This document shows positions 36,326 through 43,350 of a DNA stretch of 62,763 bases, in pieces. How positions within the stretch are numbered: the first letter of the stretch is position 1; each line of letters opens with the position of its first letter. A program made the translations under genes and the position numbers. The notes under the pieces are model-generated. The model saw nothing but the letters and a program-made list of their open reading frames with translations, made no database searches and was not told the DNA's origin. This DNA is from Prevotella sp. GTDB taxonomy: Bacteria; Bacteroidota; Bacteroidia; Bacteroidales; Bacteroidaceae. The stretch lies in assembly GCA_017445845.1 (NCBI GenBank), contig JAFSRY010000035.1, positions 1 through 62,763 of the forward strand, written 5' to 3'.

Positions 36326-36637
36326 ATGTCACAAGACGAAATCTGGATGCAACATTATAACGAGTATGTCTCGTTTTTGAAGACGAATAAGAAACGTCCG
36401 TCAAAGCATCATAAAGAAGACTTTCAGCTCTTCAACTGGTTTAAACATCATAAGAAAGTATATCTTTCAGGGCGGATGCCATTTGACCGGATGATTATCT
36501 TCCGTCACCTGCTTGAGTTAGCCGAAGACTATCGGAAGATCAACCAACATGCCTATGTCCACGATGAGAAACAAAAAGAAAACACCCCGGCACAGCGCCT
36601 TAAGGTCGCTGACAACCCCAAAGATCTGTTCGAATAA
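36326..36637 (+). CDS. Small protein, helicase-associated (HA)-domain-like
   Basis: A 103-aa basic helical protein. The pattern WMQHYNEYVSFLKTNKKRPSKH...LFNWFKHHKK resembles a single helicase-associated (HA) domain, a putative nucleic-acid-binding module (W-x3-Y-x2-L followed by W-x-K). No signal peptide. It starts 8 nt after the HAD gene, so it is in the pgi operon. Its last 89 nt overlap the long frame of the sialidase. Function unknown. Confidence 0.7.
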   Translation: MSQDEIWMQHYNEYVSFLKTNKKRPSKHHKEDFQLFNWFKHHKKVYLSGRMPFDRMIIFRHLLELAEDYRKINQHAYVHDEKQKENTPAQRLKVADNPKDLFE

Positions 36638-38183
36638 CGGAGGCATCTGTTTCTTCCGGTTAGTAATCGCATTGCTTTCAGTCCTTCTTACTCAGCCCGC
36701 CCTGTCACAGATAACAGTCACCCAAGGCTATCATACAACGGGGCGGGGCAACCCTCGCTGTGTACTGCTTCACATCTACCTTCCAGACAGCCTGAAACAG
36801 ACATTCCCCCGGGAGTTGCGAGTCGTTTTGAAAGGCGACACCCGTAAGAGCATCAGCAACGTCGAGCTCTATCAGAGTCAAGGCGATGAGTTCTATGCCG
36901 AATCGTCGCCGCAGCGGTTGGCGTCAGTCCTTCCGAAAGAGGATTCGTTAGAACTCCTGCTATCCCCCTCGACGCAGTTTCAGTCCCATCTCTGGCTCAC
37001 TGCCGACATTCGTAAGAATGCACGACCCGGAGCCGTGGTCGATGCCCTGCTTGAAGGCCTTGGCGACCCTGATGGTGAGGCCTGCATCTATGAGCTGCAG
37101 CGTCTGGTATGCATTCCTACCACCGATAATTGCCGTTTCTATCGCATCCCGGCGATGACCCTCGACCGCAAGGGAAATGTCGTTGTTGCCTATGATCGTC
37201 GTTATGACTCCAACCTTGATCTTGGCAACCATCGCATCGATGTCGCCGTCCGTCGCAGCTTTGACGGCGGTCGCACATGGTCACCCCAAGTCATCGTTGC
37301 AAAGGGCGACGCCGCTTCCGACGGCCAGTATGGCTTTGGCGACCCTGCCCTCGTCCGTACTGCCGGCGGCCGACTGATCTGTCTGATGGCAGCTGGAAAG
37401 AACGGATACTTCCAGTCGATGCGCCACATCGGCATCACAGTCAGCGATGACGACGGGCAGACCTGGTCGTCACCTCGCGAGCTTACGGCACAAGGCTTCA
37501 CCGATGCCGTCCACGGCACAACAGACTCCCTGGGGTTCTGGAGCATTTTCGCTACCTCCGGCAAAGGACTCCTCACCCGCGACGGAACGGTGATGTTCGC
37601 CACCAACACCCTCATGGGACTCCCAACCGGTACTTGGGAGGGCAGTAGCGGATGTTACATCCTTTCGTCTGCCGATGAAGGAAACCACTGGACCTTAGGG
37701 CCGACGCTGGCCTACGACCACTGCGATGAGTCGAAAATGGTCCAGCTCGACAACGACAGCATTCTCCTTTCCGTGCGACAGCGAGGGGCACGAGGCTTCA
37801 ATCGTGCCGATGCCTCAGCCGTCAACTGGGAGCAGCAGTGGCGTAACGACGGCATATACAACGGCAACCCCTGCAATGCCGACATCATCAAAGTGCCTTT
37901 TATGAAGCACACTTATCTGCACACTTACCTCAAGCACCCGAAAGATCGCCGCCAACTCCAGCTGGCTGTGAGCACTGACGACTGCAGGACATGGCATGAC
38001 ATCCTGACCATCCAAGACGGCGGTGCAGCCTATTCTACCATGGAATTTCTCAGCAACAACCACCTTGCCGTGTTCTTCGAAGACGGCTCCGCAGGTGAGC
38101 ACAACGGCTATGCACTCACCTTTGTTACGCTGACACCCCGACAACTCAAGGCACTTATCCGTAAAACTGAAAAGGAGAATTAG
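36549..38183 (+). CDS. Exo-alpha-sialidase (neuraminidase, BNR repeats)
   Basis: Up to 544 aa. After a secretion signal (RLVIALLSVLLTQPALSQ, about 37-54) comes an N-terminal sialidase-type beta domain (about 55-180) and a six-bladed propeller with the RIP motif (YRIPAMT, 199-201) and four Asp boxes: SFDGGRTW (237), SDDDGQTW (299), SADEGNHW and STDDCRTW. Such GH33 enzymes release terminal sialic acids from host mucin glycans. The ATG at 36549 gives a 33-residue basic extension overlapping the upstream gene; ATG 36555 or 36564, or a non-ATG start after the upstream stop, are alternatives. No sialic-acid catabolism genes are adjacent. Confidence 0.9.
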   Translation: MPMSTMRNKKKTPRHSALRSLTTPKICSNNGGICFFRLVIALLSVLLTQPALSQITVTQGYHTTGRGNPRCVLLHIYLPDSLKQTFPRELRVVLKGDTRKSISNVELYQSQGDEFYAESSPQRLASVLPKEDSLELLLSPSTQFQSHLWLTADIRKNARPGAVVDALLEGLGDPDGEACIYELQRLVCIPTTDNCRFYRIPAMTLDRKGNVVVAYDRRYDSNLDLGNHRIDVAVRRSFDGGRTWSPQVIVAKGDAASDGQYGFGDPALVRTAGGRLICLMAAGKNGYFQSMRHIGITVSDDDGQTWSSPRELTAQGFTDAVHGTTDSLGFWSIFATSGKGLLTRDGTVMFATNTLMGLPTGTWEGSSGCYILSSADEGNHWTLGPTLAYDHCDESKMVQLDNDSILLSVRQRGARGFNRADASAVNWEQQWRNDGIYNGNPCNADIIKVPFMKHTYLHTYLKHPKDRRQLQLAVSTDDCRTWHDILTIQDGGAAYSTMEFLSNNHLAVFFEDGSAGEHNGYALTFVTLTPRQLKALIRKTEKEN

Positions 38184-38244
38184 TTTTTTAGGTGTTGAAC
38201 AGCGAGATTATGATGACTTCCTTTCGGTTTTGGCAACTCTTAGT

Positions 38245-38574
38245 TTCGGGAGTGTCGATAGGCTGCTTCGGGAGTGTCGATAGGCCGCTTCGGGAGTGTC
38301 GATAGGCCGCTTCGGGAGTGTCGATAGGCCGCTTCGGGAGTGTCGATAGGCTGCTTCGGGAGTGTCGATAGATAGCTTCGTGGGTGGCGATAGATAGGAC
38401 CGGAATTATTATCTCACACAGGTAATCGTGTTAACAAGCACAGATAATCCGATTATCAGTGCTTGTTAACACCATTATCAGTGCTTGTTAACACCATTAT
38501 CAGTGCTTGTTAACACCATTATCAGTGCTTGTTAACACTATTACCTGTGCTTGTTAACACTATTACCTGTGCCT
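38245..38574. repeat. 22-bp phased repeat array (array C, 15 units in two classes)
   Basis: Exactly 330 nt = 15 x 22. Units 1-7 (38245-38398) are GC-type, starting TTCGGGAGTGTCGATAGG; unit 8 (38399-38420) is transitional, ending TATC-tcacaca; units 9-15 (38421-38574) are AT-type, such as GATAATCCGATTATC plus agtgctt and GTTAACACCATTATC plus agtgctt (three identical copies). The class switch keeps the 22-nt register. The 9th-11th units form a larger palindrome: GTTAACAAGCAC and GTGCTTGTTAAC around GATAATCCGATTATC. Together with the hairpin at 38641 it fills the 514-nt gap between the convergent sialidase and EF-G2 genes; no gene is seen there. Confidence 0.9.
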
Positions 38575-38640
38575 GATAATGATCAGGGGGCTAAGACATC
38601 GCCGAGGCAGTCCTGAACTATCGCAGGTCGGAAAACGTAC

Positions 38641-38672
38641 AACCCCCTTGAGACATTGGCCTCAAGGGGGTT
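38641..38672. terminator. GC-rich hairpin between convergent genes
   Basis: A 12-bp stem AACCCCCTTGAG / CTCAAGGGGGTT with an 8-nt loop, 25 nt past the EF-G2 stop. Strong as a hairpin, but U-tracts are poor on both strands, so the terminator role is tentative. Confidence 0.5.
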
Positions 38673-38697
38673 ATGTATAGGCGGGAAGGGAAGATTA

Positions 38698-40857
38698 TTA
38701 GTCTTCGTCCTTTGCTTCAGCTTCGTGGGCTGCGATGAGTGCCTGCTGGACATCGTTCGGCACGAGTTCGTAGCTTGAGAAGGTGGTTGTGAACGAGGCA
38801 CGTCCGCCGGTGATGGAGCTGAGGGAGATGGAGTAGTTGGAGAGCTCCTTCAGAGGCACCTTGGCAGAGAGTTTCTGGTAGCCGCCCTCACTGTCCATAC
38901 CCATGATGATGGCGCGGCGGCCCTGCAGGTCGCTCATGACATCGCCCATGTAGTCGGCGGGAACGAGTACTTCAAGGTCGTAGATAGGCTCGAGGATCTT
39001 CGGGCCGGCCTCTTTGAAGGCTGCGGAGAAGGCCTGTCGGGCAGCGAGCATGAAGGACAGTTCGTTGGAGTCGACGGGGTGCATCTTACCGTCATATACG
39101 ATGACGCGTACGTCGCGGGCATAGGAGCCGGTGAGCGGTCCTTGCTCCATACGCTCCATGACACCCTTGAGAATGGCGGGCATGAAGCGGGCGTCGATGG
39201 CGCCGCCGACGACAGAGTTAATGAATACGAGCTTGCCGCCCCATTCGAGGTTGATTTCTTCCTGTCCCTTGACGTTCATGCGGTACTCCTGTCCACCGAA
39301 CTTGAAGACGGTGGGCAGTTCCATACCTTCAGTGTAGGGCTCGACAATGAGGTGTACCTCACCGAACTGTCCGGCACCACCTGACTGCTTCTTGTGGCGA
39401 TAGTCGGCGCGGGCTGCCTTGGTGATGGTTTCGCGATAAGGAATCTTCGGCTCGTCGTAGACCACGGGTATCTTCTCGTTGTTCTCCATGCGCCATTTCA
39501 AAGTGCGGAGGTGGAATTCGCCCTGTCCGTGGACGATGGTCTGTTTGAGTTCTTTCGACATCTCGACAACCCATGTGGGGTCTTCCTGGCGCATCTTCTG
39601 CAGGGCTGCCATCATCTTTTCCATGTCGCTGGCATTGACAGAGCGGATGGCACGAGAGTACTTGGAGTTGGGGTATTTGATGAAGTCGAACTGCATCTCA
39701 CCTTCCTTGGCGCAGAGGGTGTTGCCTGTCTTGACATCCTTCAGTTTGACGGTGCAACCGATGTCGCCGGCTTTCAACTCGTCGACGGGAATACGGTTGG
39801 CTCCGGCACAGGCGAAAATCTGTCCGATACGCTCCTTGGAGCCACGGTCGGCGTTGTTGAGGTCGTCGCCGGGCTTTACGGTTCCGCTCATCACCTTGAA
39901 GTAGGTGACTTCACCGATATGGGGTTCCAGACCAGTCTTAAAGAAGTAGAGGGCTGTGGGGGCATTGCTGTCGGGAGCGACTTCCTGTCCGCGTGTGTTC
40001 TTGACGCTGGGCATGTCGGTGACGAAGGGCACGACGTTGCCGAGGAATTCCATCAGGCGGCGGACACCCATGTCCTTGCCGGCGCAGACACAGAAGATGG
40101 GGAACATGCCTCGGCTGGCGAGACCCTTGCGGATGCCTGTGCGCATTTCGTCTTCGCTGAGGTTCTCGTCTTCAAAGAACTTCTCCATCAGGGCTTCATC
40201 GTTCTCGGCGGCAGCCTCTACGAGGGTGGCGCGCATTTCCTGAGCCTTGTCGAGCAGGTCGGCGGGGATGTCTTCAACGATGGGCATACCGCCCTCGGGC
40301 TTCCATGAATACTTCTTCATGGTGAGCACGTCGATGATGGCATTGAAGTTGGGCCCTGTGGCTACGGGGAACTGCACGGGAACGCACTTCTGTCCGTAGG
40401 TCTCCTTAAGGTTGTTGACGATGATGTCGAAGTCGCAGTTTTCCTTGTCAAGCTGATTGACGAGGAAGATGACGGGCTTATGAAGCTTTTCGGTGTTGCG
40501 GAAGGAGTTCATCGTTCCTACCTCGGGACCATAGGTTCCGTTAACGAGAAGCACGGCCTGGTCGCAGACGTTCAACGCAGTGATGGCACCGCCCACGAAG
40601 TCGTCGGAGCCTGGGCAGTCGATGAAGTTGAGCTTCTTTCCATTCCATTCAACATGGAAGACTGTCGGGAAGACGGAGTAGCCGTATTCCTGTTCCACGG
40701 GGAAGTAGTCGCTGACCGTGTTCTTCTGTTCTACAGTACCACGGCGCTTGATGATTCCACTACCAAAAAGCATGGCTTCGGCAAGAGTGGTCTTGCCGCT
40801 ACCCGCACTGCCAATGAGGGCAATGTTCTTGATTTCGTTTGTCTGATATACTTTCAT
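38698..40857 (-). CDS. Elongation factor G paralogue EF-G2 with altered GTPase motifs
   Basis: A 719-aa translation-factor GTPase with full EF-G domain order (G, II, III, IV, V). P-loop GSAGSGKT at 16-23 is intact, but switch II reads DCPGSDDF (80-86), so the catalytic His of the canonical DTPGHVDF is Ser84. The guanine motif is NQLD (134-137) instead of NKxD, and the switch I RGITI block is not recognisable. This pattern matches the Bacteroides EF-G2 paralogue reported to lack GTPase activity and to matter during gut colonisation. Not the main FusA. Divergent from hemW with its own promoter. Confidence 0.92.
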   Translation of the reverse strand: MKVYQTNEIKNIALIGSAGSGKTTLAEAMLFGSGIIKRRGTVEQKNTVSDYFPVEQEYGYSVFPTVFHVEWNGKKLNFIDCPGSDDFVGGAITALNVCDQAVLLVNGTYGPEVGTMNSFRNTEKLHKPVIFLVNQLDKENCDFDIIVNNLKETYGQKCVPVQFPVATGPNFNAIIDVLTMKKYSWKPEGGMPIVEDIPADLLDKAQEMRATLVEAAAENDEALMEKFFEDENLSEDEMRTGIRKGLASRGMFPIFCVCAGKDMGVRRLMEFLGNVVPFVTDMPSVKNTRGQEVAPDSNAPTALYFFKTGLEPHIGEVTYFKVMSGTVKPGDDLNNADRGSKERIGQIFACAGANRIPVDELKAGDIGCTVKLKDVKTGNTLCAKEGEMQFDFIKYPNSKYSRAIRSVNASDMEKMMAALQKMRQEDPTWVVEMSKELKQTIVHGQGEFHLRTLKWRMENNEKIPVVYDEPKIPYRETITKAARADYRHKKQSGGAGQFGEVHLIVEPYTEGMELPTVFKFGGQEYRMNVKGQEEINLEWGGKLVFINSVVGGAIDARFMPAILKGVMERMEQGPLTGSYARDVRVIVYDGKMHPVDSNELSFMLAARQAFSAAFKEAGPKILEPIYDLEVLVPADYMGDVMSDLQGRRAIIMGMDSEGGYQKLSAKVPLKELSNYSISLSSITGGRASFTTTFSSYELVPNDVQQALIAAHEAEAKDED

Positions 40858-40907
40858 ATCGCGTTATAGATTTAAGTGATTTAGGTGTCATTTTTGCTAA
40901 ACGGCCA

Positions 40908-40939
40908 TAAAATTAGACATTTTTCGCCAAAAAACCAAA
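40908..40939 (-). promoter_or_regulatory. Probable promoter of EF-G2
   Basis: TTTG (40936-40939), 20 nt, TAATTTTA (40908-40915) on the minus strand; the last -7 base deviates. Leader about 45 nt. Confidence 0.5.
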
Positions 40940-40978
40940 ACAATTTCGGGAAAAGTGCAAAAGATTTAAAACTTTTAG

Positions 40979-40986
40979 TATTTTTG
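40979..40986 (+). promoter_or_regulatory. -7 box for hemW
   Basis: TATTTTTG followed by C on the plus strand, 45 nt before the chosen hemW ATG; no clear -33 box. Confidence 0.4.
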
Positions 40987-41031
40987 CAGAAAAATTCGGG
41001 TTTTGCGTGCCCCTTTTATCTGTTTAGTGAG

Positions 41032-42159
41032 ATGTATCCTATTGGTCTTTACATACATATACCGTTTTGTAAGAGCCGCTGTTTGTACTGTGACTTTTAC
41101 TCTACGGTGGGTTCCGGCCTGCAGGCTCGATATGTTGATGCTCTTGTCAGGGAACTCATGATGAGGAAGCCTGATATGGAGGGGCATCGGCTGAAGACCA
41201 TATATCTTGGCGGCGGGACTCCCTCGTTGTTGTCGATGGAGTTGCTGGGAAAGCTCTTCTATAATATATATAATGTGTACGGCGCTTACCTCGACGACGA
41301 CATGGAGGTCACTATCGAATGCAATCCTGACGATGTGACGGAAACCTATGCCGAAGGCCTCCGCCGCTTGCCCGTCAACCGTGTCAGTATGGGAGCCCAG
41401 ACGTTTGACGACGCTCGGCTGCGATTTGTCCGGCGGCGCCACAAAAGTACGGATGTAGCCCGTGCCGTCCGTCGGTTGCGACAAGCCGGCATCGGCAATA
41501 TCTCGCTGGACCTGATGTTTGGATTTCCCGACGAAACACTTGCCGACGTGCGGTCTGATATCGATGCCCTGTTGTCTTTGGACGTAGAGCATGTCTCTGC
41601 CTATAGTCTGATGTATGAAGAAGGCACGCCTTTGACCAGAATGATGGAAAGGGGAGAAGTGTCGCCCATCGATGACGAACTCTCCCGACAGATGTATGCC
41701 CTTCTCTCGGAGAGTCTTGCCGCGGCAGGCTATGAGCATTATGAAATCAGCAACTGGGCCCGACCAGGCTTCCATTCGCGCCATAACAGCAGCTACTGGC
41801 ATGACGTTCCATACATCGGTATCGGGGCAGCGGCTCATTCCTATGACCAGGCCACGCGTTCATGGAATGAGGCTGACCTGTCGGGCTATATCGATGCCAT
41901 CGAGGCTGGTCGTAGACCCTTTGGGCAAGAAGCCATTGACGGGAAGACCCGATATAATGACCTCATTACGACAGCCCTCCGGACAAAAGACGGTATAGAG
42001 GTTGACAGCCTGCAAGAACCTTTCCGTAGCTTCTTGGTACGGTCGGCAGCACCTGCTATCAGCCGGAAACTGCTGGCTTTGGATGGTGGACGACTCCATC
42101 TGACACGAGAAGGTATCTTTGTCAGCGACAGTGTCTTTGCCGATTTAATTTACCTTTAA
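41032..42159 (+). CDS. hemW: HemW-type radical SAM protein (coproporphyrinogen III oxidase-like)
   Basis: A 375-aa radical SAM enzyme. The 4Fe-4S motif CKSRCLYC (Cys13, 17, 20) follows GLYIHIPF directly, then YLGGGTPS, ECNPDD and SMGAQTFDD. HemW proteins are heme chaperones, often misannotated as HemN; the fourth Cys typical of HemN (CxxxCxxCxC) is absent here (CDFY), supporting HemW. The ATG at 41032 was chosen because the frame upstream (to 40885) is promoter sequence without family resemblance. Confidence 0.93.
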   Translation: MYPIGLYIHIPFCKSRCLYCDFYSTVGSGLQARYVDALVRELMMRKPDMEGHRLKTIYLGGGTPSLLSMELLGKLFYNIYNVYGAYLDDDMEVTIECNPDDVTETYAEGLRRLPVNRVSMGAQTFDDARLRFVRRRHKSTDVARAVRRLRQAGIGNISLDLMFGFPDETLADVRSDIDALLSLDVEHVSAYSLMYEEGTPLTRMMERGEVSPIDDELSRQMYALLSESLAAAGYEHYEISNWARPGFHSRHNSSYWHDVPYIGIGAAAHSYDQATRSWNEADLSGYIDAIEAGRRPFGQEAIDGKTRYNDLITTALRTKDGIEVDSLQEPFRSFLVRSAAPAISRKLLALDGGRLHLTREGIFVSDSVFADLIYL

Positions 42160-42163
42160 ATAG

Positions 42164-42514
42164 ATGAAAAGAACAGTTGGGATGAACAACGAATTTGAAA
42201 AATACTGGATGGCACATCGAAAACAACTGCTAAGTGCCAATGATGAGTATCGGCGTGTTGAAGATAGCTATAAAATCAAGTCGGGTGCCGACTTGCTGCT
42301 TTTTGGAATTCCTGCCGTTGTCGGCATCACCTTCCTGAGTGTGTGTCCCATAGCAAGTGAACTGTTGAAGTGGCTTTTAAGTGCCGTTGTGACGGTGGTA
42401 TGTTTTGTCGTTTGTGTATGGGTGAAAAGTGTCTTGTCGGGTGAACGGTCGCTTGAAGAGATAGAGCGCGAAATTAAAGATGAGGAACTAAAGAAATGGA
42501 ACTCAAGACAATAG
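42164..42514 (+). CDS. Small membrane protein of unknown function
   Basis: A 116-aa protein with a charged N-terminus, two hydrophobic helices (about 45-62 LLLFGIPAVVGITFLSV and 70-88 LLSAVVTVVCFVVCVWV), and an acidic/basic coiled C-terminus (SLEEIEREIKDEELKKW). No family recognised. It starts 4 nt after hemW and overlaps trmO by 19 nt, so it is cotranscribed with both. ATG 42182 (MNNEFEKYW) is an alternative start. Confidence 0.7.
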   Translation: MKRTVGMNNEFEKYWMAHRKQLLSANDEYRRVEDSYKIKSGADLLLFGIPAVVGITFLSVCPIASELLKWLLSAVVTVVCFVVCVWVKSVLSGERSLEEIEREIKDEELKKWNSRQ

Positions 42515-43167
42515 CCCACTTCCACTCTCCCTTCTCTTCCAAGTTCGGTATTCCCAAGCAGAGTGGACTCGTCGAGGAACTGCGCGGTGAAATCATCTTC
42601 GAAACAGCATTCCGCAATGCTGATGCGCTGAGGGGAATTGAAAACTTCGATTATCTTTGGCTGATATGGGCTTTTTCTGCCAACAGACATGATGCCAACT
42701 CGCTGACAGTGCGGCCACCCCTGTTGGGCGGCAATACCCGAATGGGAGTCTTTGCCACTCGCTCACCCTTTCGGCCGAACCCTATCGGGTTGTCTTCGGT
42801 GAAACTCATTGAGGTGGAGTGGGAGAGTGTCAGAGGTCCGGTACTTCATGTGGCTGGAGCAGACTTGATGGATGGAACCCCAATTTTCGACATCAAACCT
42901 TATGTGGCTTATGCCGACTGTCATGAAGGTGTGCGGAGCGGTTTTGTTGATGCTAATCCCATCCGACGGCTTGACGTTGTCATACCTGACGAAGTGGCCG
43001 CACTCTTATCAGAAGAAGAAACCGTGACTCTCCGCAAAGTGCTTGAACTAGACCCCAGGCCCCATTATCACAACGACCCGCAAAAGGTCTATGGTATGCC
43101 TTTTGCGGGTCGCGATGTGAAGTTCTGTGTCATTGATGGTCTGTGCAAGGTGCTGTCAGCCCGATAG
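42496..43167 (+). CDS. trmO: tRNA (N6-threonylcarbamoyladenosine37-N6)-methyltransferase TrmO
   Basis: A 223-aa TsaA/YaeB-family enzyme that methylates t6A37 in certain tRNAs. Diagnostic stretch GVFATRSPFRPNPIGLSSVKL, with DLMDGTPIFDIKPYVAYAD and a C-terminal RDVKFCVID. Beta-barrel SAM-dependent methyltransferase fold. Its 3' end overlaps by 38 nt the 3' end of the convergent small Cys-rich peptide gene. Confidence 0.94.
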   Translation: MELKTIAHFHSPFSSKFGIPKQSGLVEELRGEIIFETAFRNADALRGIENFDYLWLIWAFSANRHDANSLTVRPPLLGGNTRMGVFATRSPFRPNPIGLSSVKLIEVEWESVRGPVLHVAGADLMDGTPIFDIKPYVAYADCHEGVRSGFVDANPIRRLDVVIPDEVAALLSEEETVTLRKVLELDPRPHYHNDPQKVYGMPFAGRDVKFCVIDGLCKVLSAR

Positions 43168-43330
43168 TGTTCTTTTTCTCGTTTTTCCTTTGGCATTGTT
43201 TTTTCAGAGTACAACCGGCACAAAGCGGGTCTTCCGTTTCTTTATGGCGGAAGATGTTGATTGTTTTCTGAATAGCATAGCCAACGGCAACAGTCACAAC
43301 GATGCTGATAATGATATACTGAACAGTCAA
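43130..43330 (-). CDS. Small Cys-rich membrane peptide (FeoB-associated type)
   Basis: A 66-aa protein: one N-terminal membrane helix (QYIIISIVVTVAVGYAIQ), then a short tail with CAGCTLKKQC, the pattern of FeoB-associated Cys-rich membrane proteins. Those usually follow feoAB; no iron-transport gene lies nearby, so the name reflects pattern only. It starts 20 nt after the stop of the large minus-strand protein and may be cotranscribed with it. Confidence 0.7.
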   Translation of the reverse strand: MTVQYIIISIVVTVAVGYAIQKTINIFRHKETEDPLCAGCTLKKQCQRKNEKKNTIGLTAPCTDHQ

Positions 43331-43350
43331 TTTGTTAATTTCTTATAAGG

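Noticed and set aside
38245-38574. CRISPR array
   Set aside because: Units are contiguous 22-mers without unique spacers, there are two unit classes, and no cas genes are present.
38421-38574. Plasmid-type iterons or replication origin
   Set aside because: The 22-bp period fits iterons, but no rep gene, DnaA-box cluster or partition gene is nearby, and similar arrays occur at three other chromosomal gaps.
40885-41031. 49-residue N-terminal extension of HemW
   Set aside because: It covers promoter DNA and precedes the invariant GLYIHIPFCKSRC start; not conserved in the family.
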